A DNA stretch of 64,000 nt. Origin: Exophiala sp. HKRS030. Its lineage: Eukaryota; Ascomycota; Eurotiomycetes; Chaetothyriales; Herpotrichiellaceae. Both the position numbers and the translations under genes were made by a program. Every line of letters starts with the position of its first letter. The stretch's first letter is position 1. Under the pieces are notes generated by a model. The model saw nothing but the letters and a program-made list of their open reading frames with translations. It was not told where the DNA came from and did not search any database. Location of the stretch: the NCBI GenBank assembly GCA_023897205.1, contig JAHWDD010000003.1, positions 7,815,665 to 7,879,664 of the forward strand, written 5' to 3'. Of the stretch, positions 33,383 through 43,668 are shown piece by piece.

Positions 33383-34149
33383 GATGAGGTAAGCAAGAAA
33401 CAGGAAAATGCAAGTGATTTCAGCCAAGAAGTCGAATGCTTGTGAGGGCAGGGAAACGAAACGGGGTTGTCATGTTTATGTACATTATTGATTCATCTCG
33501 AATGTGTTAGGGATAGGGACGCGTGTAGGCGTCACCCGAAATTGTCTCGCATGACAAAACTATACTTACCGGCAACATTCTACTAGATCGGGTATGACAA
33601 ACCTCAACCATCAGAGGCAAAGTAGTGTGAGAAGACTAATAGTAACCTCGTTGTGTCGAAATGAGAAGACCAAATTGATCCAAAGCAATCAAAAATAAAC
33701 GCCTCGGACGCGACGCCATGATTCAAATAGGCATTTCGTTAAGCATTTAGGAGGAAACTCTACTTGGTGGGTCGAGGGGCCGTCTGAAGCACATCCGCTA
33801 CGGAGCAAAGCATGGAACCCCTTGTTCGCGAGTGGCTGTCGGGACTCGGGACGCTCGAGCAGACTCTGAAATCCGGGGGCACATGATTATAAGAATTCCA
33901 CTTTTACGATGGTGACAGGAACACTTGAGTCAGTGCTGTCACAGTCGAAGCCCGGGTCTCGCAAATTGATTCAAGCTAGAAAGGATGACTTTAATTTCAC
34001 GTCAGAAAAACGCCGCTGAAAGCAAGTCCAAGTACACACAGCTGCAATGGCACAACTTCATCATCAATCCCAATAGACTCCGGGGGGAGGAATGAATTTA
34101 ACCGTAGACCGCCGCCAATAGGAGATCATCACCATTCTTGACTTTGTGA
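33383..34149. other. Intergenic, 0.8 kb
   Basis: Promoter side of the Kre9-like gene and 3' flank of the epsin gene. No gene or repeat seen. Confidence 0.6.
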
Positions 34150-36019
34150 CTACAAATCAATCAAGCTGCCATTTTGCTGCACCGGTCGTTGTCCATAAGG
34201 ATTGTTATTTTGCTGTCCAAACCCACCTCCAAATCCATTGCTTGGACCAGTCTGGGCCTGCTGACCGAACCCACTTTGAGCACCTCCATATCCAGTAGCT
34301 TGCTGCGAGAAAAATGGATTTGTACCAGTCTGAGCTGCACGAAGACGGTCGAAACCATGTCCTGCAGAGTTGACAAAGGTACCCGGTGCGGTATGTTGAG
34401 CTGGAATACGTAGATCTCCTGTATTGCCGAAAGTGTCCAACCCTTCACCAGAAGCCAGCAGGGCGTTGAGCTTAGCGTGGTGTGGGTTTGCGGGCTTCTG
34501 CTGCTGCTGCTGTTGTTGCTGCTGCTGGAATGAGGGTTGCGGAGCTTCGTAATTGAGAATAGGGTTGGGCTGTACTGGCTGGCTGAATTGATTTGTCGGC
34601 TGAGCCTCGAATAATGTTCCCAAAGAAGGCTGAGTCTGTGTTCGCGCGAAGGGAGACGGTGATGGCTGTTGTGTTCTTTGAGCGAACGGATTGTTGGAGC
34701 CGGTTGGTAATGGCTTAATGGCTGCTGCTGGTTGCGGTGATTGGGTAGCCCAGGGGTTATTGGTCCCTGGCTGTATCAACGGCGCCTGTGGTGATTGAGG
34801 CAGTTGTGCACCAAATAGATCGCCACCTGCTTGCACACCATATGGGTTATTGTTCTGGAATGCAGTTTGTTGTGGTTGAATAGTGTTTTGTTGTTGAAGG
34901 AAAGGCTGTTGACCGAATTGATCGTATCCAGTAGGCTGTGCGGCCTGATAACCATTGGTGAAGCCATTTGCATAACCTGTTTGTTGAGGCTGCGCGTATT
35001 GATTGTTCAAGAAGCCTGTATTTTGTTGCTGTTGCTGTAGGGGATTTCCAAACCAGTCAACAGCAGGTTGCTGCTGGTAGCCTTGGTTGTAGCCTGTTGG
35101 CTGACTTTGCGCCGGAGCAGGAGTATCATCAAACAACAAGGATGCATTATTCTGAGACTCGAGCTCAGCCTTGCGACGTGCGGCTTCTTCTGTGCTCAAC
35201 TTCAACGCGCGCTCAAGCTCCGGGTCGTCCTCTTCTTGAGCAGGGCGACCTGACTTTCGTCGGTCTTCCTCCGCTTGTGACTTGAGACTTTCTTGTATAG
35301 CTCTTTTGAGGTCAGCATCTTGATCATTGTCGTGCTGCTCTCTCTGGTGACGGGGACCAGGTGGAGGTCCGCTGATTGCTTGCGGCGCATATTCATCGAT
35401 GCCTGTTACCCGAGTCTTCCACAGCTTACGGTCAGATCGTTCGCTTCGGAGTCGCTCTTCATCAAGGATAAGTGAGGTGAGCTCTTTGGCGGATGTGCGG
35501 ACTGGGTTGAGTTAGTGTCTGAAAAGGTTGGGCGATTGGAGATACAATACCATTCTGTCCAACATCTTTGCCATCTTCATCGATATATTGAAATTCCCTC
35601 AATGTCTTGATGATATATATGTTCTTTCGAGCCCACGTCACCACTAGTTCCGAGCCTTCATGCAAACAATAGTCCAAAACTTTGAGGGATTTCAAAACAT
35701 GTCGCCAATTTTTACCCTTGTCGTTTAATCGCTTGTCGAGCATATCCATGATCTCGTAGAAATCGCTGGGACTAGATGATTTTGTTAGTCGGGAACCATC
35801 CCAGGCATCGATTGGAGCATACTTATTGAAGGTAAGTGCTGCAATTTCAGCCATGTCGGTCCCTGTCGGGCCCACGGGTCATTGGAGGTAGCTATTGATA
35901 CAGATCAGTATGGGCGCAGGTTATGATTGTCGGCATGAGACATTACCATTTCGCACCTTGACCTGAACGCTACTATAGCCCTTTGTGACATTTTTGACGC
36001 TTCTCACAACTTTCGACAT
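34150..36019 (-). CDS. Epsin (Ent1/Ent2-like endocytic adaptor), with a one-base frame break
   Basis: Exons 35947-36019, 35551-35891 and 34150-35501. The ENTH domain starts MSKVVRSVKNVTKGYSSVQV and contains FYEIMDMLDKRLNDKGKNWR, binding PI(4,5)P2 at the plasma membrane. Two ubiquitin-interacting motifs follow (DLKRAIQESLKSQ; ELERALKLSTEEA), then a long Gln-rich region with NPF motifs (NPFAQR, NPFFSQ) for EH-domain partners, and the C-terminus is LIDL, a clathrin box. It should link ubiquitinated cargo, membrane and clathrin. The frame shifts by one base at 35871-35873: exon 2 enters reading TSNDPW and must change frame to read GPTGTDMAEIA. One extra base there restores 588 residues and the phase of the next intron. 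An assembly error is the simplest reason. Confidence 0.93.
34497..34528. repeat. CTG/TTG (poly-Gln) microsatellite inside epsin
   Basis: A run of CTG and TTG triplets encoding about ten consecutive Gln on the minus strand in the disordered epsin tail. Mixed CAG/CAA codons suggest it is fairly stable. Confidence 0.8.
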
Positions 36020-36234
36020 ACTTCCACCTTTCCTTGAGACTGGGGCAGTCTCAAAGGTAGATCGTCTATAGATATTTGTGGAGAGTTGGGATCGCGGTCG
36101 TTGTGGTTCCCAGGCTCGATCTCGTTAGAGAAGCCTGCGATGGTACGACGTCGGGGTGGATAAGCGTCAAACGAGCGGCTAGGCGTTTCAGCGACCGAGT
36201 ATCTTCGCCCGTTCCGGTCGGTCACTGTACGCAC
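36004..36234 (-). other. Possible upstream ORF overlapping the epsin start codon
   Basis: A 76-residue minus-strand frame ends at 36004-36006, just past the epsin ATG (36017-36019), in a different frame. Its position fits a regulatory upstream ORF, if the epsin leader extends that far. Its first codon, at 36232-36234, is not clearly an ATG in good context, so this is a weak call. Confidence 0.25.
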
Positions 36235-37481
36235 AGTGGGGAGGTTATGATAGAGTAGAGGTGTGGCGAAGAAAGCCAGGTTGACGTTGGATGTGAGGAA
36301 TCTCCGGATAGAGGTTGCAGCGTTGGACGGAGACTAGTGATGACCTCCTGCACGAAGCCGCAGGATAACGTAAGGTGGCACTGGAGGGCACCGACAATAG
36401 TTTGGGTAATTCCCTGGCTTTGAAAGGGGGCTAATTATTGAGGGAGTTAAGGCGGCCGGCCGTAAAGTGCCCGGAAGTCTGAGGTATTCTGTAGCCTAGA
36501 GAGGGGCGGGGGCACGAGAGAACCACAATCGTAGGGCAGAAACCCTCGCTCTGAAGCCTTGACTTTTCTGAGGATGGCAACAGATGGGCACCACTTAGGC
36601 ACTGAACGTGGCGCAGCGTGGGAATATTAGGTGGCACTGGTGGCACTGGTGGCTAGTGACGAGAGAAACCCACTCAAAAGTCTTAGGAGGCAATTTCCCC
36701 GAGGCTGGAACGAACAAGCGTCGATTTTGATGGAGCAGTGTACGGAGTCTGTTGGATGATAAAAAATCAACTTGGATTTTGTTGTATGCGCAGAAGAGAT
36801 TTATGACTATCTTTAAAAGTCATCCAAAAGGAGGGGGTGACGAAGTGGAAGAACCGAGCAGTTGATCACAAGATATGTATCACCCTCACAGTCTTGGGAT
36901 ACGGGACACCACCATGAGTCCAAGGTCGAGCAAGTCTAGCAGATCTAGCAAGGTCTACCGCCTATCTTGGGGTGCTTCCCGCCCTTGAACGAGTGCCGCC
37001 ATGGAGCCTGCTCGGGGCTAAGGTCCATTCGAACTTTAGAGCATGCATGAGCAATTCAACGCCCGCAGTCGCAAGCATCTACTTGGCTTGCATCCTCATT
37101 GGACCTCCGCACTTAAACTACCGTTAAAAGACTGTGATTGCCCGAGAGCTCAAGAACCCAAGCACCCCAAGGTGCCGTCTGTGCCTTCTGGGCTGCTACT
37201 GCGGAACAAAGTACGAAGCATTCTCGTGCTAAACGCATCTTGATGGGAGTCAATCGTGGTCAGTAAATTGTCAGCGACATCACACCCAACCGACCATTCC
37301 GAAGCTCTTCTTCCATCAATGAGCACATCTTGCGTCAGCCCTGCAGCACACGCAGCACACGCAGCACACACCCCGGACTCTGCATCGTGAACGTGGCCAA
37401 AATGCCTCGTTACTTATCAACCAATGTACGCACATCAAGCCAACCAATTCGCATCATCCAAATGTCCATCCCATTAGTCAT
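36020..37481. other. Intergenic, 1.5 kb
   Basis: Upstream of epsin and downstream of the ABM-like gene. Holds two short tandem repeats: GGTGGCACT near 36631-36652 and GCAGCACAC near 37340-37370. No gene supported. Confidence 0.55.
37340..37371. repeat. GCAGCACAC tandem repeat, about three copies
   Basis: Three adjacent copies of a 9-base unit (GCAGCACAC), the last diverging. Simple repeat in intergenic DNA. Confidence 0.7.
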
Positions 37482-38093
37482 TCAGTCTTTGCCAAACGAC
37501 AGTCGCACCGCATGCTGGACTTCCGCTCTCTCGACGTGGTCTTGGATGCGGCTATGCTGCCTAAACGGATCAGCACCAACGACGGCATTATGAATCTCGA
37601 CGCTGTCCCCGCCGCTGAACAAGACGATCTCATCTCTTGACTCATCCAAGTCCAGTCTAAACCCGCCTACAACTTCTGAGTCCGCTATGTATTCCTGCAG
37701 CTTGCTTCGATCAATCAGATGATCCATCGCACCACTTCTCAAGAAATGCCGAGCTATCGACAACGTGCCTTTCTGGAGAGGCAACCGCCGTTCTCTCTGA
37801 TCAATGTCGACATGGAACATCCACTCGACGCTGACCTGATCCTTCACCAGAGCCAGCAACTCCTGGTTCTCAGGACTCGGTATGAATTCGTCCATGTGGA
37901 ACTCAACTGACGGCCATGCGCCAATGATATAGACCAAGCCTGGGTCTTCCACACAGTGATAGAAATGGAAGTCAAACCCGCTAGCGTGCTCCATGACTAC
38001 CTTTGCTTTGTAGAGATGTGCGAGCAGCGCCGGTGACAAGAGTGCGTCGGGACCCGCGGTTAGCCGCAGCAATGCTAGCTCTGTGACTGCCAT
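37482..38093 (-). CDS. ABM-like (dimeric alpha/beta barrel) protein
   Basis: 203 residues from ATG 38093 (MAVTELALLRL). The phrases FHFYHCVEDPGLVYIIGAW and EFHMDEFIPSPENQELLALV (about 45-95) have the strand-helix pattern of the antibiotic-biosynthesis-monooxygenase/EthD-like ferredoxin fold, in which fungal proteins often pair two such halves. The C-terminal half (IARHFLRSG ... GGFRLDLDESRDEIVLFSGG) could be the second half. No cofactor motif is expected for this fold, so the reaction cannot be predicted. There is no biosynthetic cluster around it. The open frame continues upstream of the chosen ATG without another ATG; a spliced upstream exon cannot be excluded. Confidence 0.6.
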   Translation of the reverse strand: MAVTELALLRLTAGPDALLSPALLAHLYKAKVVMEHASGFDFHFYHCVEDPGLVYIIGAWPSVEFHMDEFIPSPENQELLALVKDQVSVEWMFHVDIDQRERRLPLQKGTLSIARHFLRSGAMDHLIDRSKLQEYIADSEVVGGFRLDLDESRDEIVLFSGGDSVEIHNAVVGADPFRQHSRIQDHVERAEVQHAVRLSFGKD

Positions 38094-38618
38094 ATCGACG
38101 ACGATACCTAGGTATGGATACAACGACGATTTTCCGAAAGTCTGAAATTGTGTGATACTGAGGCTATGCTTCAAAACCGTCTATTCAGTTCAAGTTCAGG
38201 GATGAAGGTGATGAGCAGGCATTTCAGACGGCGATGGATGCACTTCTTGAGCGGTGTTATACTCCGAGCAACTAGCTAGTGTTCGAGAGCCTCGTCACCT
38301 TTCTTCTGCCTCATCCGTTGCCAAGAGAGGGCCATGCCAATCATGAAATAGTGCGCAACGTCAACAATGCTCTGCCTACGATCTATGTACTCCCTAAGTC
38401 CCCTGGTAGAGGTGCAGTGAACGTGATCAGTTACACTAGAGTCAGAATCTTTGATGGTCGAGAGTGCTACATTCCAAATCTAAATCATATGTCAGGAAAA
38501 ATATGTTTGACCTGTTTCATTATAGTTCACTGTCTTCGCGTATATACATTACTTATTCCTCTCATTATGCTCCCCTGCCGAGCTTCAGAATATAGATATC
38601 GAGTGATCGCTCACGCCA
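38094..38618. other. Intergenic
   Basis: Upstream of the ABM-like gene and 3' of the RNase T2 gene. AT-rich near 38480-38560. No gene seen. Confidence 0.6.
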
Positions 38619-39709
38619 CTACTTTGAACGCAACGAGCTAGGCGTGACCTCGTAATAATTCAGCGCTCCCTTCGCTTTAGCACACCCACTGCTCGAAGTG
38701 GCATTGACGGGGAGGAAATTGCCATCTTGTGGACGACCCACGACCTAAACCAGCATCGTCAGCAAAACACATCTCCATCCTCAAGAGTCAAGACTCTCCA
38801 TGACCAAACTTACATGTCCATAATACCACACCTCGCTGATCACCGTCCTGCCCGTATCATTGCCACCGGCGCCAGCTTGCGTCGTGTTGTACCTTGGCCC
38901 AGAACATCCGATGTACGGAATAGCACCGCTCTTCTTTGTCAACGCGGCCTGGACATCCGACAGAGTGTACGTAGTCTTGTTGCTCGGCAGGATATGAGCT
39001 TCGTTTAACCATTCCCAGGTCGGGAATTTCTTGTAATATTTGATCGTGGTGTCGAAGAAATCCACCACATCCTCGTTCTCGACATACTGCGGACCGTAGC
39101 AGGGGACGTCGAAGGTCGAGAAACACGTCGCGTGCTTGCTGAACTCGTGCGCCCAGAGATCCGTGTTGGGAGCCTGCTGGTTGATCCAGTACGTGTTCAT
39201 CCAGTTGATGAGATCAAAGCGGCCGAATTTCTCGAGGAATGTTGCGACCGTGGGCCCCTTGTACGCGGGCACGACCGTGCCGTTGGCCAGGCCGTTGGTG
39301 GTGTTGGGCGACGGCACCGGGTCGTATTGCCGGCTTAGATCGCAGTATTGCGTGTAGCTGCCGTTGCAGAAGTCGGGCCACAAGCCGTGGACTGTCCAGG
39401 TGTTGGGTGGGAGAAGCTGGCCTTTGGACTCGAGGCCCGTCCACGTCGACCAGAATTGCGTGACGAGCACGAGGCCCCCGAATGTCTCGGTGCAGCATGT
39501 ATCGACGAGTTTCGGGTTGGCGCCTGACGAGCAGGATATAACCGAGGGTTCTGTCCTTGTCAGTTTCTTGCTTGGAGAGCCTGAATGCTATGTCACCCCA
39601 ACTGACCTAAGACGCAAGAATGGTTCACAGGGCTGGTATTTGGATACAGCTTAGCTGCGACCGAGGTCGCAAGAGCTGCGGCAAGGGCAGCGTGATACAA
39701 TCGCACCAT
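38619..39709 (-). CDS. Secreted ribonuclease T2
   Basis: Three exons, 39607-39709, 38814-39550 and 38619-38744, GT-AG borders, 321 residues. A signal peptide covers roughly residues 1-19 (LYHAALAAALATSVAA). Both active-site blocks of the T2 family are present: WTVHGLWPD (His 89) and LWAHEFSKHATC (His 169, Glu 170, His 174). Many Cys (CDLS, ATCF, VPCYG, IGCSG) fit the usual disulfides, and several NxT/S sites suggest N-glycosylation. The enzyme cuts single-stranded RNA through a 2',3'-cyclic phosphate intermediate and is secreted or vacuolar, serving phosphate/nucleoside scavenging. The final exon (ending NYYEVTPSSLRSK) was found by frame and a GTAAGT...TAG intron and fits the family's usual end. 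Confidence 0.95.
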
Positions 39710-40666
39710 GGTTCTTGGGAACAGGGCAAGAGGAAGAAAGTCCAGGAGAATCTGAGAACAGAAATGCAAGGTGCGGACCTTTCGCCTTCTTGTATAAACA
39801 TTTCCTAGCTCGAAGACCTACCAGGCCGATGAAAAGAAGAAAAGCAGCTCCTGCAACTGCAACTTACCGGAGCTCGCGAAGCGACCCACGTTTCCAATCC
39901 TGAGGGTTCTGCGAACATCATCGCGAGTCCCAAAGGTCCGACAAGCGGATCTGCAGGCGGATCTGAAGGCGAAGCCTGTCTCTCTTCACATTAAGCATTG
40001 GATAGCGTGGAGCTTCGATGGAAGATACAGCAAGTCGGGAAGCAAGAACAAAGCACCTGCCTGAAAGGCTCTAAACCTGGGCCGATCAGTAGAGATCCGG
40101 CAGGACAGGGTAGCATTGGCAGGTGGTTGAAGATGGCCCAAAAAACCGGACTACATTGAAGTAGGTAGCGGTGGTAGTTGGACTCGTGCAAAATTGATTG
40201 GAGGATGAGATATCAGATTGCCGGATGGGAGGTTGGAGATAGTGGCGAGGAGGGAAATTCTGTCAGACGGCCTTCATCCCGGCCGCTTGCCTGATAATTT
40301 GAACAATCTCAACGATTATTATTGTCTGACGCCGATGGATCGGTCGAATGGTGGGACAAAGGTTATGTCCTCCGTAGGTGCATAAAATGGGGCGGACAGG
40401 GTTATTCAGATGCCTCGGTGAGTGAGCAGCTCTTTGAATTACCTACGATGAAATAAACTATTTCGACAAGCCTCAGGCCACAGAGCTTCACTAGCTCGAC
40501 TCCCAAAATACAGTGTATACAGACCAACATGCTAGAGTCGTTCTCATGTCGCTAAAGTGCAAATACCAATATCAACCAGGCCAAGCAGCGAAACTCCGCT
40601 GTCTATTCCTCAACCAACCATACCTTCACGTGAACCAGCATTTCGACCGGCTCATTCTATATGTCG
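39710..40666. other. Intergenic, about 1 kb
   Basis: Promoter of the RNase T2 gene and 3' flank of the TMEM115-like gene. Nothing protein-like; contains a short GCGGATCTG direct repeat near 39945-39970. Confidence 0.6.
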
Positions 40667-41755
40667 TTAGTCATCAGGTCGATAGTCCGTCTGCCCAAGC
40701 ATCTCTTGTCCTTGAGGTAAATTCGGTGTATTTGCCGCAGGCGCTTGGGTGGACGTACGGCTGCTCGCGGCGTTCAACCGTTCGTCCAAAGCCTTGAGTG
40801 CCAGGGCACGTCGTCTTTCAGCCTCTTCTCTCTTGCTCATCCCTCGAGGACCACGACCCTGCTTGTAAAAGTTGGGTAGACCACCCTCGCCACGTGCGGC
40901 TGCTTGCTCGTTGCCCGAGGCAATTTCCTCGTCCGAAAACGGGGTCAACAATTTGAACCTGCACAACAGAAGGTAGACCTGGTTGCAAAAGGCTGCAATG
41001 GGTGGTTGAATGGCATTTGGAAAAAAGGTTGCGAATGCAAATGTCTCACTGGGATCGCCCCTAAAGCCTGCGCTATCGGTACTTGACGTTGACAAATCAG
41101 GCTGCCTTTTAAAATATCGAAGATAGGTCCAGGTGGTGAGAAGTCCATACCAAGACAATATGAAAGCAGTATCTGTGCCAAGCAAGATACCAGAAATGGT
41201 GTTGACTGCGAGGAAGACGGCAGGGAAATGTTTGACGCGCATCTTGATGACTCCTTTGTAGATGCTCACAGTATGCTCGGGGACCAGTTGTTTGAAGGCG
41301 ACGAGAAATGCGGCCTGTGTGGTAATGCCACCATTGATTGGTGTAAGCGCTCGTTGGGGATTACCGGTGATGGCTGCCCATAGGATATAGGTTGGGACTA
41401 TGAGAAGGTTCGGTATTATAGAGGACACTAGCAAGACATATATGAAGCTCTTTGATCCCCATGCTCTTTCAAGATATTTGCCGCCGAAGAAAACAGTGGC
41501 TCCATTGACTGCGAGGGTAATAATGTTTTGTTCAACAAAAGTGGCGATCAGGAGCGTCCAGGGATACCAAATGCAGACCGCAGGGATCAGGGCCAGGTAT
41601 GGGACATAGGGTTTCGTGCTCGGGGTATCGGGGTTGGTAGAAGGGGAGTCAGTTTGTATCAATCTCCAGCGAGCGATGTTGTACAGGAGAGACAGGACGA
41701 TGATGACGGCTAGTAAAGCGCGTGTAACGGGAGGGAGGTTGATCCTGAACGCCAT
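40667..41755 (-). CDS. TMEM115-like rhomboid-fold Golgi membrane protein (DUF1751)
   Basis: A single frame of 362 residues from ATG 41755 (MAFRINLPPVTRALLAV). At least five hydrophobic segments lie in residues 10-230. Family landmarks are YPWTLLIATFVEQN and GGKYLERAWGSKSFIYVLLVSSIIPNL near residues 60-115, then TGILLGTD-like SGILLGTDTAFILSWYGL and WTYLRYFKR. No rhomboid Ser-His catalytic pair is evident, in line with this being a pseudoprotease branch (human TMEM115, yeast YOL107W). These proteins sit in the Golgi and affect retrograde transport and glycosylation. The C-terminal 90 residues are charged and cytosolic (MSKREEAERRRALALKALDE). Confidence 0.9.
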   Translation of the reverse strand: MAFRINLPPVTRALLAVIIVLSLLYNIARWRLIQTDSPSTNPDTPSTKPYVPYLALIPAVCIWYPWTLLIATFVEQNIITLAVNGATVFFGGKYLERAWGSKSFIYVLLVSSIIPNLLIVPTYILWAAITGNPQRALTPINGGITTQAAFLVAFKQLVPEHTVSIYKGVIKMRVKHFPAVFLAVNTISGILLGTDTAFILSWYGLLTTWTYLRYFKRQPDLSTSSTDSAGFRGDPSETFAFATFFPNAIQPPIAAFCNQVYLLLCRFKLLTPFSDEEIASGNEQAAARGEGGLPNFYKQGRGPRGMSKREEAERRRALALKALDERLNAASSRTSTQAPAANTPNLPQGQEMLGQTDYRPDD

Positions 41756-42401
41756 GATCAAAGCGGATTGGAAGAAAAGATCATTTTATATGGTCTTGAG
41801 ATTTCTAATTGTGCCAGTGATGGGAGCGGAACAGGGCAGGTTTCGTTGTGAGTGATGGAGAAGGGTGAGTGATGGTGTAGGAGAACGGAGACAGTTTAAA
41901 AATCAGGCCAGTTCTATGATCTTGATGAACGATGATGGCTGAGGATCTGCCGGTGGATGTGGCACAGCGTGGCTTGATTCTTAATTCGGCGGACTCGTCC
42001 GTGCAGTAGGGGCGGAGGTACTAAGTTCCCTAAGTTGGTCAACTCTAGGTATGTACCGTAGTTTAAGCATGGAGTTCAGACTTTCTGATGTACAGGCAGC
42101 AATGGTCGTGATATTAAGGTTGGCACCTAGTAGGTCGTAAATGATACCTATAAGTACCACGGAGTACCACGACGTACCCACTCACCTACTATCTGTACAT
42201 GAATGAGTTAATTCTACCTTGGACTCTTGAACTTGGTCGACAGCACTTGCCATCAGCTAGGAGGCTATTTCTTTTAGGTAGGCCCGTTCCCAGCAACAAC
42301 TAAGTTCGCATAAGGCACGTCCTATACTGAAGCTTGGCAACACACTGTTCCGAATATTTGTAAGATTCTCGGCGTTTTAACTTCGACCGAGCAGTTTCTT
42401 C
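41756..42401. other. Intergenic
   Basis: Upstream of the TMEM115-like gene. Has GTACCACGGAGTACCACG-type direct repeats near 42155-42178. No gene supported. Confidence 0.6.
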
Positions 42402-43668
42402 TCAATCTTTCCCTCTTCCGCTGATAGAGGGAAGTATGTTCGGTCGACCGCTCATGCCAGTGTCTGCATAGTTAGGGGCCTCACTTGAGTTCCAAAGGTA
42501 TCCTCCCCGTCGTGCAAACTCTGCCGCTCCTCGTGCCGCCCCGAATACCTCGTGCCCCGGATACTCATCGGGATTGTACCCAAGCGCTCCCATCACCGTG
42601 TCCTCTAGTATGATCCTGAACATCAGATCTTGCGCACTATCACCCATTAGGAAGATCTTGCTAGGTTTGCGCCGTGCCTGATTTACCGAAAGGGCCGTGA
42701 TGATCCGTTCCCGCACCGCTTGCCAATAATACCATTCGTCGGGATTGTCATATCTAGCGTTAGAGCCTAGGCTGAAGTCCATCGACGTAGGCGATGTTGG
42801 GTATGGAATGTATGCATAGGCTGACCTCAGGTGGCTTATTTCGACACAAAGTGCATCAGGGGTGTAGAGAACCGTCAAGATGTCGGTATCCGGCATCTTC
42901 AGTAGCTCGTCGAGGCATGCATATGAATCGAACGGATGCTCACAAAGCCCGAAACCATGGGCGGCGTAAACGGCTGCCGGTTCGCGGAAGGGCTGGTAAT
43001 GGTAGTTAGGATTATCGAGCGATTTGATGGAGAGGTACTCTAAGGTATCTTGAACATCCTCGCGATAGAGTGCTACGAGATTGGGTGTTGCGGCAAGTGC
43101 TGATTGAATATCATGCTTCAAATATTCTTCAGCTTCATGATGTAAAGCGGAGAGCATCTCTGCAAGAACTGCGACGTCCGGTGAAGCCGGTAAACCTTGA
43201 GACTTACGTCGCCGTCGCTCTGCTTGACGAGGTCCATCTTTGGCTGCGTCTGGGAAGTTGGTGTATGGGGGTCTGCATTACATGGTCAATCACTTGAGTA
43301 TCGTTCCTGAGACGGTGACAAAACTTACGTTAGGTGCTTCGATGAATCTAAAGATAAGCGGTGCATCACTTCCAGGTATGCTTCAGACCCCTCGACTTTG
43401 GCGATGTTCACGATGGTCCCATTTGTATAGGCGGCAGCCACCATGCTGCTAATGGTTGGGCACCTCACGTAATGAATCGTCCGGGAGCAACGACTTGCCC
43501 GTAATTACTCGTGAGGTCCATACCTACTCCGACAACATATTCGGAAGCTGCAGCATCTATGTCGGTCGTAGCGGCATATTGAAGCTGTTGCTGAACGTCA
43601 GTGGTAGAACCAACTCCCAGCAGAGAAGACGGGCCAAGGGATACTGCATAGAGGCTTTTCCAGCGCAT
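42402..43668 (-). CDS. Actin-like/Hsp70-fold ATPase-domain protein of the fungal uncharacterised family
   Basis: Three exons: 43499-43668, 43329-43445 and 42402-43272, about 385 residues. The N-terminus is hydrophobic (SLYAVSLGPSSLLGV), then GVGMDLTSNYG joined to MVAAAYTNGTIVNIAKVEG resembles the first phosphate-binding hairpin of sugar-kinase/Hsp70/actin folds. Later blocks are YLEVMHRLSL, LPASPDVAVLAEML, SALAATPNLVALYREDVQD, then KIFLMGDSAQDLMF and GAARGAAEFARR near the end, typical of fungal hypothetical proteins with this fold. No known substrate. The first intron appears to be GC-AG with donor GCAAGT (about 43446-43498). The second is GT-AG (43273-43328). The start is uncertain; other ATGs lie upstream in frame (43719). 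Confidence 0.75.

Noticed and set aside
37340..37371. Array-like direct repeats considered as CRISPR
   Set aside because: Units are 9 bases with no spacers; a simple tandem repeat in a eukaryotic genome.
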